Positions 12,135 through 22,180 of a stretch of DNA of 64,000 nt are shown here, piece after piece (position 1 is the first letter of the stretch; the number at the start of each line of letters is the position of its first letter). Under the pieces are notes generated by a model. It was not told the DNA's origin and ran no database searches. It worked only from the letters and a program-made list of their open reading frames with translations. Both the position numbers and the translations under genes were made by a program. Source of the stretch: Rhynochetos jubatus (lineage: Eukaryota > Chordata > Aves > Eurypygiformes > Rhynochetidae); the NCBI GenBank assembly GCA_027574665.1, contig CM050649.1, forward strand, positions 61,718,150-61,782,149, read 5' to 3'.

Positions 12135-13035
12135 TCACAGAATCACAGAATGCTAGGGTTTGGAAGAGACCTTTGGAGATCATCTAGTCCAAGGCCCCTG
12201 CCAAAGCAGATTAATCAAGAGCAGGTTGGACAAGAACACATACAGGCAGGTTTTGAATATCTCTAGAAAAGGAGACTCCACAACATCTCTGGGCAGGCCG
12301 TTCCAGTGCTCTGGCACCCTCAAAATAAAGATTATTTTTTCTTGTTGGGGTGGAATTTCCTGCATTCCATTTTGTGCCCATTGCCCCTTGTCTTGTCACT
12401 GAGCACCACTGAAAAGAGTCTGGCCCCATTCTCTTGACACCCGCCCTTTAGATATTTATAAGCATTGACAAGATCCCTTCTCAGTCTTCCCCAGGCTGAA
12501 CAGACCCAGCTCTCTCAGCCTTTCCTCATAAGGGAGATGCTCTATTCCCTTGATCATCTTTGTAGCCCTCCACTGGACTCTCTCCAGCAGTTTGCAGTTT
12601 TTCTTGAATGAGAGAGCCCAGAACTGGACACAGCACTCCAGATGTGGCCTCACTAGGGCAGAGTAGAGGGGGAGGATGACCTCCCTTGAACTTCTGGCCA
12701 CACGGTTTTTAATGCACCCCAGGATACCATTGGCCTTCTTGGCCCCAAGGGCACATTTCTGGCTCATGGCCAACTGATTGTCCCCCAGGACTCTCAGGTC
12801 CCTCTTGGCAGAGCTTGTTGAACTTCACTAGGTTCCGCTCCGCCCAACTCTCCAGCCTATCCAGATATCACTGAACAGCAGCACAACCTTCTGGTGTGCC
12901 ACTCCTCCCAGTTTGGTATCATCAGCAAACTTGCTGAGGGTATACCCTCTCCCTTCAACCGGGTCATTGATGAATATGTTGAACAAGACTGGGCCCAGTA
13001 CCAATCCCTGAGGAACACCATTGGTCACAGCCACA
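12135..13035 (-). mobile_element. CR1 LINE, 5'-truncated copy (CR1-A)
   Basis: The plus strand begins with TCACAGAATCACAGAAT, the reverse complement of the avian CR1 3' terminal repeat, so the element is on the minus strand with its 3' end at 12135. About 320 bp of 3' UTR follow, then the C-terminal half of ORF2. The copy stops within the reverse transcriptase region near 13035, as expected from incomplete target-primed reverse transcription. No target-site duplication was seen, which is usual for CR1. The element is inert because its ORF2 is truncated and broken. Confidence 0.93.
12456..13034 (-). pseudogene. CR1 ORF2 remnant: reverse transcriptase C-terminal part
   Basis: This is part of a CR1 reverse transcriptase. 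In the 12828-13034 frame I see a GVPQG..LGPVLFN block followed by FADD, the catalytic aspartate pair in non-LTR reverse transcriptases (residues 36-39 of that frame). The usual serine after GVPQG is leucine here. The downstream frame 12456-12773 holds the conserved C-terminal CR1 region ([41 protein letters not shown]). Between the two, around 12815-12835, about 30 codons that CR1-B retains (the KAKCKV segment) appear to be missing, and there are stops. The protein cannot be made. Confidence 0.9.
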
Positions 13036-13630
13036 TATTTGAATTATTTGTTTATTTTTAAGTTGTCAGCTGAATTCTGTCTCTGTCTGGTTCTAGACAT
13101 TAAGCACTATGTTTATGACTGCTGCTAATAGTTTGATTTTATGACAGATGGCATTGAAGTTAACAGCTTATACATTCTCATTTGCATGCCATCTGTAGAT
13201 GTTTCTATTCGGTTCTCCACAGATACCTGATGGTAATTAGAGGGTAAAGAATAAATTAAAAGATATGTTAGCTGTATTTAGTTCTTTCTGTTGATGAAAT
13301 GTGTGCAAACAGTTTGCTGCATTTTTAGATTCATTATTCATTATTTGTAATGGTTCATTAAATAATTTCTTATAATTCTTTCTATCTTTTGTAGCATTGT
13401 TGAGAGTATTTATTAGTCAAAAGCAAGTTTGGTTGACAGGGTGCATAAAAATTAATATTTCTATTCAGTTAAAAAGCATACTTAATGACATTTTGTTCTG
13501 AATATCTGAAATCTGGCATGGTTTTATTTTTTTTTAAATATGCAATACAGTAAATATACAATACCTGTTTAACATTCAGCTAATTCATGTGCTTCAGTTG
13601 ATTTACCAGTTAGTTGGTTTTGTAAACTTA
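13036..13630. other. AT-rich unique sequence between two CR1 copies
   Basis: This 595-bp spacer has no reading frame of note and no repeat that I recognise. It separates two independently truncated CR1 insertions of the same orientation. Confidence 0.6.
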
Positions 13631-14440
13631 GAATCATAGAATAGTTAGGTTTGGAAGGGACCTTTAAAGGTCATCTACTCCAGCACCCCTGCAATGAACA
13701 GGGACATCTTCAACCAGATCAAGTTGCTCAGAGCCCCGTCCAACCTGACCTTGAATATTTCCAGGGATGGAGCACCTACCACCTCTCTGGGCAACCTGCT
13801 CCCATGTTTCACCACCCTCTTCATAAATAATTTCTTCCTTATATCTAGTCTAAATCTAGCCTCTCTTAGTTTTAAACCGTTACCCCTAATTCTATCACAA
13901 TAGGCCTTACTAAAAGGTTGCCCCCATCTTTCCTATAAGCCCTCTTTAAGTGCTGAAAGGCCGCAATAAGATCTTGTTGGAGCCTACTCTTCTGCAGGCT
14001 GAACAACCCCAACCCTCTGGACCTTTCCTCATACGAGGAGAACATTTCTGATTATTTTTGTGGCCCTTCTCTGGACCCACTCCAACAGGTCTGTGTCGTT
14101 CCTGTGAAGTGTGTCCCAGAGCTGGATGCAGTACTCCAGGTGGGGGTCTCACTAGAGTGAAGTAGAGAGGAAGAATCACCTCCCATGACCGGCTGGTCAT
14201 GCTGGTTTGATGTAACCCAGAATACAGGTGGCTTTCTGGGCTGCAAGTGCACATTGCCCGTTCAGGGTCATCCACCAGCACCTTCAAATCCTTCTCCTTG
14301 GGGCTGCTCCCAATGCCTTCATCCACCAGCCTGTATTGATACTGGGGGTTGCCCCAAGCCATGTGCAGGACCTTGCACTTTGCCCTCTTGAACGTAATGA
14401 TGTTCACATGGGCACAATTCTCAAGTTTGTCCAGGTCACT
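13631..14440 (-). mobile_element. CR1 LINE, 5'-truncated copy (CR1-B)
   Basis: The plus strand starts with GAATCATAGAATAGTTAGG, the complement of a CR1 3' end, followed by about 300 bp of 3' UTR and then ORF2 C-terminal sequence. The copy ends near 14440, in the region just upstream of the KAKCKV codons. Its 3' UTR differs clearly from that of CR1-A (12135-13035), so the two probably belong to different CR1 subfamilies and inserted separately. Confidence 0.92.
13946..14407 (-). pseudogene. CR1 ORF2 C-terminal remnant
   Basis: The 153-codon minus-strand frame starts with the segment that follows the CR1 reverse transcriptase core (FKRAKCKVLHMAWGNPQYQY), then EKDLKVLVDD, and further on SRSWEVILPLYFTLVRP. 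The frame drifts after that: the part equivalent to the LLERVQRRATKMI block reads out of register, which implies frameshifts. It lacks the whole endonuclease and the catalytic part of the reverse transcriptase, because the copy is 5'-truncated. No function is possible. Confidence 0.88.
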
Positions 14441-15985
14441 TTTCTTGCATTAGGATGTTTTCTTAATATAAGTGAAAGGATTTCTGCCCTTGGGCAGAGC
14501 TGATGTGTTTATTAATTGTACTCTGTACAGCTGGCAGAAGTTCAGCTGGAAGAGGGGCTAGATTCTTTACACCTTGATAAGGATGACATGGTTTCTGATT
14601 GTTGTGTCTGAGGATCCCTTTCAGATCAGCAACATGCAGGAACTTAAAGCTTTATTCCCAGTTTTGTTCTCCTAAATATTCTGGCACTGAACGGTCACTA
14701 TTAAAAAGTAACAGAATTAGATCCCTGTTGACCCCTTGCAAACTTCTTTCTCTAGCACTTATTAGCTCGTTTTCCTATTGAAATCTCAATTCCCTAATGA
14801 AAAGCCCTTTGAAGAGCTCCTGTTCAAAATAAGATCACAACAGGTGGGAATCTCTAATTGAAACAAAAATAGGACTGTAACACCCTGGGAGGTCCCTGAT
14901 GTGAGTAGAGTCCCAGATGGAGTAAGGGCCACTTCCAAAACCTAGTTTATCTTACCATGATCTTTAGTAGGATATTGTTTAGATTTTTCTAAGTGACTTG
15001 GTGGCTTTCTCCAAAACTTGAGTGTGCTGTGACTCTCAAGTCAGACAATGCTGCCTTTCTGGACAATACGTTGTAGTCAAACACATGTTGCTGTCCTCAA
15101 AAGAAAAACAAGCAGGCAATATGTAAAGCTCTGAAAGGAACTCATACCAAGAGATTTAATGATCTATTCTGACTTTATGTGAATCTATAAAAGTGGCTCC
15201 AAAGCAATAGTGGTCTAATTACATTTTTGCCTATAGATCTGAACACTCATTAACATCTGAACAGGTATCTTTCAGCTTACGCGCACTGCTCTGGAGCTGG
15301 TTAGCTAAACACTGTAATATGTTGTTCTTTTGTGTCCAGGCCTATAATTTCTCCATTATTTTTTGTCTTTCTGTAATATAATTCCTAATGCTTCTCTGAT
15401 TTTTCTAACATAAAATTACTGTTGTTGTTGTTGTTGTCGTTATTATGATTATTGTTATTAAATAAATTATTTCTGTGCTTATCTGTAAGTAATTACAATA
15501 ATCATAGGTACTGAATTGACACTGTTTAAAAATGAAAACAGGAAAAACCAACCCTAGCAAAGTGCAGTTTTGGGTCTGTGCCTAGATAATCACTAATTCT
15601 GCCAAGAAAAGATGGAGTATTTTGTTTGCAGAACAGTAGAGACTAAGCCAACACTTATATAAGGTAACTTCATTTTTATGATGAATACATTTGAAACAGT
15701 GTCTAGCTCGAAAGAACAGAATGGGAGTTTACTAGACATTTATTAAAAGAATAAAGCAGGAGATTCTAGGCAAAATTTTTTTCACTGAGCTTCATGATAG
15801 TTCTGAACTGCAGCCTTCCACTATGTTTGTATGTATTTCATATTGAAAATATTAGGCCTGAAAGAAGAGAAGAGAAAAATAATGCACTTGAGATCCAGTT
15901 TATGACAATGAGGGAGAATAATTTTTGCCCTAAGTTTTAATGCTTTTTTTTTTTACTTGTTTCTATGCCAAGCAAGCTAGTCACA
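14441..15985. other. AT-rich noncoding sequence with an imperfect GTT repeat
   Basis: No supported gene. The (GTT)n-like repeat at 15421-15462 decays into ATT/GTT triplets. The remainder looks unique. A T-run lies near 15944-15953, upstream of the LTR that begins at 15986. Confidence 0.55.
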
Positions 15986-16577
15986 TGTCGTGGTTTAACC
16001 CCAGCCAGAAACGAAGTACCACACAGCCACTCGTTCACCTCCCTCCTCCCCAGTGGGATGGGGAGGAGAATGGGAGGAAATACAAGGGAACTAATGGGTT
16101 GGGATAAGAACAATTAAATAATGGGAAGTATATGAAATAAATTATTGTTACCAATAATGCTAACAATACTAATAATACTAATATTACTTCTAATAACATG
16201 TAATTAAAATAACGTAAAAGAAAACAAATTATACAACTGCTCACTACCTGCTTTCTGATGCCCAGTGAGTCCTCAAGTAGCAAGATCCAGAGCCAGAGAG
16301 AGAGAGTCCAACCCCCGGGTTATATACTGCACATGACATTTTATAGCACAAAATGTCCCTTTGGTCAGTTTGGGTCAGCTGTCCTGGATGTGTCCCCTCC
16401 TAGCTTCTTGTAGAGAAGGAGCAGTATCAGAAACTGAAAAAAGTCCTTGAAACGACATAAGCATTCCTCAGTAACAGCTAAAAACATTAGTATGCTATCA
16501 ATATTCACAGCAAAGCCAAAACACCGACACATACTAGCTACTGGGAGGAAAACTCTATCCCAGTTGAAATCAGGACA
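15986..16577 (-). mobile_element. Solo LTR of an avian endogenous retrovirus (LTR-1)
   Basis: The plus strand starts TGTCGTGGTTTAACCCC and ends GAAATCAGGACA, so on the minus strand the element opens with TGTCCTGATTT and closes with the usual CA. Flanks TCACA (15981-15985) and TCACT (16578-16582) are a 5-bp target duplication with one mismatch. On the minus strand a TATA-like box lies at about 16319-16326. The expected ATTAAA polyadenylation signal (near 16112-16119) appears decayed to ATTTAA. There is an AT-rich trinucleotide stretch at 16125-16200. No internal retroviral sequence follows, so this is a solo LTR left by recombination between two LTRs. The 5-bp duplication fits ERVL-like or some class I elements. 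Confidence 0.88.
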
Positions 16578-19237
16578 TCACTTTAAGGTGTCTTTCAGCA
16601 AGATGCTGTGAGTGCACTCCAGGAGGTTTTATGAGCTTCCACTCCAGCAATCACCTTGGGGTTTTGGTGAGATTAGCACTAAATTGTGGAGCAACATAGC
16701 CACAGTACTAAAAGCATCATGAACTGGCTTCATTTTGTCTGTGCAGATGCAATTTACTTTTGGGGAGGTCATCTGGAAGTTAGGTTGTGGTCACTGCAGA
16801 GCATACGGACAGAACAAGTTCATTAAAATCACACTTTGTACTACTTCGTATTATTTACCGTTCTTTTCTAAAACAATAATGGCGAAGCCTAAGAAGGACA
16901 GTTTTATAACAGAAGGGGTCTATTTATTTATTTATTTATTTTGGTTTTGCTGAAATTCCAGAGCAAATAAATGAACTTCAACTTCTTTGAACCTTTTTTA
17001 TGACATTCCAGACTGGGATTGCACTCAGTTGCCATCTCGTTATTAAACTGGTGCATGTCCTTTGGCCAGCACAGATGTCAACTATATAAATAAATTGTGC
17101 TTATTATCTATTTGTCAAAAAGTATGAGACTTTTCCAATATTTCTATTCGTGGCAATTTACCTCCAATGACAGTTCTCATCTTCATGGCTAGATTTCACC
17201 AAAATGTGGTTTTATTTCCTTACCTGACTTTATTAAAAAGTATGCATTTTCTCCATTTTCACTTTTAGTATTTGGCTTCTAGCTCCTTGTTCAGAAATGC
17301 TTTAATTTTTCTTTTTCCTTTTACTTGGCGATGATTTATACATATATGTGAAAGACATTCTTGAACTTGTGACTCATGCGCAAATAGTGAATAACAGACA
17401 CAGCTATGAATAAGGGGGAATATATATGAATAATATGAATAAGGTACATTCCTTACAGTAAAATATAACCGTTCAACACCCCCTAATTCCCAATCACTAT
17501 TTATTGACCCCATTCCTGGCAAAGGTTCCATCAGGCTACTCAGATGTTTGGCTTGTGCCATTAGCTAAACCTTCCACAGTGTTGGTAACCTTCTCTTTGG
17601 ACACATTGAAGTCAAAGCCCTGACAGATTAATTCCAGAATTCATTACAGTTCTCTATCCTCTGGTTAACATCATATAAATAAATCAGCATCAGCAGAGAT
17701 CTGTAGCTGCTCATATTACTGTTCTCTGCCTAGATAACACAGTAACAAGCTGCTGGAAGTTCTTATTTAAAACAGAACAGCAAGCTCATCACGAGTTTGC
17801 TACTATAGCAAGAAGCAAAAAGAAAGCTAGCAGTAACACAGATGTTCCATAAGGTTTCTCTCATATGTAAAATAATGCTTCCTTACCTCTTTCCCACCCA
17901 ACACCCCCCCTTTTCCACCATGTTCTCTTTAGAAGTCTTCATTTGCTATGGAAATCATATCAGATCCAGGTGATGTTTGCTTCCTCAGCTCACAAGACTC
18001 GTGTAGAAAGATCTTAAAGGTTCTGTATGCCAGGAAGATTGTCTCAGCACCCAGTGGGCATATAAAGGCATTTCTTTTTGCCCGCAACAAATAGTTTCAA
18101 CTTTTCCTTCATAGCTTAGTATTTTGGGAGGAGTAGGGACAGTCAGAATGCGATGCATACCTGCGTGCATACACAAGGGGAAGAGACATTCTACATACAT
18201 TGTTTTTTCTGCTGCCGCGCTCTCACAAACTGACACCTATCATATCTGCAGAGACAGCGACTGAAAATGCTGCCACCCATCATGCCTCTCAATAACCTCT
18301 AGATGCATATTAAAAACCATTCACGTTTTTTCTATTAAAATCTCTATTGTACTAAGTTATGAATACATTTTATGAGCAAATCTGTTACTATGAGTCTGCA
18401 CACACAGAAGAACGAAGTCTTTTGTGTCTAAGCTGACAGTTCATGACCAGTTTGTATGAGTTATTTAAAATGTGGCAAATATTTTTCTTTAGGCCTGAAT
18501 TCTCAATGTCAAAATTAAACAATTTTTCCCTCTCTTGAGTAAAGTTCATTTACTTTCAAAAAGTATTTAGAGGGATCTTTATTTGACTAGTGAAAGTAAT
18601 TCCACTTTGAGAACTTGCAGTCCACGCAGATTTAGTGAGACTTTGTTTCCCTTTCAGCATCTTGATTTTTCATGCTAGCTCGGATACTTACAATGTCCTG
18701 TCTCATTTCTGTAAAAATAGGGGATTTCCATCTATTCTGAGTGTATTAAGAGTGTGACTGATAATATGCCTTCAATGCATGCAAGCTTCAAAGACTGTAA
18801 GACCTATCACATCATCAAAATGCAATAGAATATCAAGAATTGAATAACCTGTCAGCAGTCATTGAGCATGTACAACATGAATGAAAACCATTTGTTCTGC
18901 AACTGCAAAACAAAATGCTGCTAGTAGCTTCAAAGAATCTTTTAATTTCTAGTGTTTATTTTCCACAGTGAAAGCCAGCAGAAAATATTCAAGGCATAGT
19001 GTCATTTTGGAGACCTGATTACGATAAGTCAGCTTCATCAGAAAATAACAACAAAATAAAAATATTGTAAATACAGACAACTTTTTTTTTTTAATTTAAC
19101 GCAGACAGGACACTTTAATGTTTCATACACCGTAAAAGAGTTTCATTCATTGTGTTCATCCTGTGGTGAATGGCCAGGCTTCTCCTCACTAGTTCTCTGT
19201 GAAGCAATGATTGTTTATGTAATGTGGTCCAGTTTCA
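16578..19237. other. AT-rich noncoding sequence, nothing recognised apart from a short TTTA repeat
   Basis: A (TTTA)5 microsatellite lies at 16921-16941. Frames at 16735-16953, 17265-17561 and 17985-18236 show no motif. No repeat boundary or RNA gene was recognised. Confidence 0.55.
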
Positions 19238-19584
19238 CCTACCTGAAAGGAGGTTGCAGAAAGGTGGGGGTTGGTCTCTTCTCCCAAGTGACAAGTGATA
19301 GGAAAAGAGAAAATAGCCTCAAGTGGCACCAGGGGAGGTTTAAATTGGATATTACGGAAAGTTTCTTCGCCAAAAGGGTTGTCAAGCACTAGAATGGGCT
19401 GCCCGGGGAAGTGGTGGAGTGACCATCCCTGGGGGTATTTAAAAGACATGTAGATGAGGTGCTTAGGGGTATGAGTAAGTGGTGGACCTGACCATGTTAT
19501 GTTTACAGTTGGACTCAATGATATTATAGGTCTTTTCCAATGATAATATAGGTCTTTTCCAAACTAAATTATTCTATGATTATA
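19238..19584 (+). mobile_element. CR1 LINE 3' end fragment (CR1-C)
   Basis: Only about 347 bp of the CR1 3' terminal region remain: the end of ORF2 and the 3' UTR, with the stretch TTTAAATTGGATATTACGG, the GGGTTGTCAAGCACTAGAA segment and the terminal ATTCTATGATTATA. Orientation is plus. A 22-bp segment of the UTR is tandemly duplicated (19519-19540 and 19541-19562, one mismatch), which is not part of the usual CR1 3' end. The copy is heavily 5'-truncated and inert. Confidence 0.93.
19519..19562 (+). repeat. 22-bp tandem duplication inside CR1-C
   Basis: TGATATTATAGGTCTTTTCC and TGATAATATAGGTCTTTTCC, each followed by AA, stand side by side. They differ at one base. The duplication lies about 20 bp before the CR1 terminal repeat. 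Confidence 0.95.
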
Positions 19585-21904
19585 CCCTATACTCCTAAAA
19601 AAAGGCATTTATTAACTGTGGAACCTGGTGTGTATGAGTGCTATGTATATGGGGGCAGGTGGTGCTTACACCCATCTCTCTGATTAATCAGATAATAGTT
19701 TTGGGTTTTGTTTGGACAAGGTATGTTTCATACAGAATATTATGCCACTAAGTGTCCCAAATGACTGCAAGAAAACTGGAAATCAAACAAAATTATACTA
19801 TTTTATACCTTGTTCCATCTTCTTTTGCGTAAGAGAGCATAGCATTTGGCAAGCCAGTCTGGAAACAAAGTTTAAAAATAGCTAGACTTTCTTTCTCAGA
19901 GAAGACAGAATATATGGGCAGATTTGACTATCTGAATGAAAGATCTATCAGACTATGAATTTAAAGGTTTTGATTAACATTTTTTCTATATGAATTTAAT
20001 CCTTTTATGGTCAGTATACTGATGTATCTGTGCATAGTTCCTTTTTCCTTATTATTTTTATTCTTTGATTTTATCATTTCCATATTAGTCACAGTAAATC
20101 AACTCGTTAGGCATTAAGAACATTTTTGGATTAAATTTCTTTCTGCACAGAAAGGTATCCAAACCATAATGGAACCACACTACTGGCACTTAAAATCAAG
20201 AAGTCTTCAGTATCCTTTAAAGTGAGAAGGAGGAGAAAAACAGCAGATGCAGAAAAGCAGAAAAGTTTGCAAATGTCATGAATGGTAGACAATGCTGTTG
20301 CAACAGGATAAAATAAAAAGGAAAGGAAGTGTATGCCATGTCGATGTTAGTTTAGCTATCTGCTACAGAGCAGCTAGAATCAAACCAAATAAAGAAAAGA
20401 AAAATAGCCACGTGGTGAAAATGAATCTGTACTGATTGAAGTTCCAAGACTAACTAGGAAAACTACTGTTTAAGTAAGTGTATATTTATCAACTACACAT
20501 ACATAATAACAGCAGTGGCTGCAATACAGAGATTAAAAGCAATGAAACCAGAAAATGCTACAGTAACTCATGTGGATTGTGAAAATACCATACATGACTA
20601 CAATATGAAAAAAACTCCATAATCTCCTAGACATTAACGATGACTGTTTCACGCACTACCTGGTCTGCACCTTATTTGAGAAGATGCTAACTTTTAACTG
20701 GCTTTTAGTAACACCCACAATTTAGTTCAAAATCCTACAGCAGAAGAGGCTGCTGTTACATTGATTCAACAGCAACCTTTACGTTGATTCAACAGTCCCA
20801 GAGGCTCCAAAAGGTCAGAAAAATTTGTGTGCTTAGCAGGTGATTGACATAAAAACAAGAAAGATGATGGTTAAAAAGAGCTTAAAAAAAGCATCTGAGA
20901 GAATTAAATCTTTGCAAGGTATACCCACACAATCAAGGATATCATACTAGAACCAGGAGTTCAAAATATATCAACTGATACATTCCTGAAAAAGAACAAA
21001 AGGAAGCTGGCAAGACTAGACAGCAGAGTAAGGGAAGAAAGCTCTTAGAAGTAAAACAGTACTGTTGGAAGCTGAAGTCCTGTCAAACTATAGAAAATAG
21101 GCTCAAACTTGTGTAGATGAAATACAAAAATACAATATAGAATGCTCAAAAAAAAAAAAAAAGAAAAGATTGTTTGTTATTATTTGTAGCCTCTGTACAA
21201 TGTGATTAAACTGGCGTTTTAGCTGAAGTTCTCATCTGCATGAGAAAAACAACTGTGCTCGTATGAGTGGCCAAGATTTCATTGCAGCGATGAGTGACTA
21301 GGTTACCATTTCTTGACATAAAAAGCAAATATTGGCGATCAGTAAGACTGAATTACTGATTAGTTTTTGCTGAATCAAAAATATTTATATATTTATTTTA
21401 TTTATTGAAGCTTCATTTTAGGATTTTCAAAACTGATCCTTCCTCCGGAAAGATCTACTAAATATTAGTCCTATATTCACAATGCTTTTTCTATACCTGA
21501 TGAACATTGAGAGTTATTATGAACTGGCAGACATAGAGAACATTTGGTCACTCATTATTAACTCTACTCAGGGACATGTTTCTTCTTCCAGTCTTATGTC
21601 TTATACTTCCCTCCCTTTCTCCCTTCTACAGTAAAGGAACATATATTAAAATAGTATGAATTTATCCCTGCAACATTTCTACAAATGGTTTAAGTATTCA
21701 ACTGATGTTGATTAATATGGAGCTTGGAGTAAACAATTATTTAAAATATGAAACTGCCCAAGGAAACCAGCATGCCTAGGTTTCTGACATAACTACGCAA
21801 AATAAAGTACTTATGCCTAGCATAATTTGTTTAAGAATTCTTTGCCTGTGGTCATAAATATATTAAACCAATAAATGTTCTCTTTCCCCTTGTGATGTGG
21901 ACTA
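19585..21904. other. AT-rich noncoding sequence, nothing recognised
   Basis: Unique-looking DNA with an A15 run at 21148-21162 and a 12-bp direct repeat (TTGATTCAACAG) at 20761-20772 and 20784-20795. No supported gene. Confidence 0.6.
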
Positions 21905-22180
21905 CTACATGTGAGGGTCAGTGATTTGGGGACAATGCCTGATCCACCTTTGAGTTACTAGACTGAGGGCAGGTTTGCCAAAATCTTGCAAGAACCAGCG
22001 TTCGATATCACGAGTCTCTAAAACAGAGTGCACACCATTTCTCAGCGCTAGTGAGGGAAGGTTTTCTAAAAGGTGATGTACCATTTCCTTGACTAGAAGC
22101 CCTACAACAGGAGACTGGCTTGCCTCAGCTTTTAACAACATTGATGGGAAAGCTGCACAGAGGGGGTTGAGAACTATCAT
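21905..22180 (-). other. Unassigned 91-codon open frame
   Basis: The minus strand is open for 91 codons with a balanced amino-acid composition and no low-complexity stretch. It has a leucine-rich N-terminal half and a TRDIERWFLQDFGKP segment in the middle. Several CpG dinucleotides fall inside it (about 22000-22050), unlike the AT-rich surroundings. I recognise no family. There is no visible promoter, and the segment could be one exon, an exon-derived pseudogene or chance. Confidence 0.15.

Noticed and set aside
11800-12183. 127-codon minus-strand frame
   Set aside because: It straddles the CR1-A terminus and unique DNA, with a lysine-rich low-complexity part.
12160-12429. Frames on both strands near the CR1-A 3' end
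   Set aside because: They lie in the CR1 3' UTR and differ from the ORF2 frame.
14052-14503. Additional frames inside CR1-B
   Set aside because: They are shadows of the ORF2 remnant in other frames.
16035-16283. 82-codon minus-strand frame
   Set aside because: It lies within solo LTR-1 and reads through its AT-rich trinucleotide stretch.
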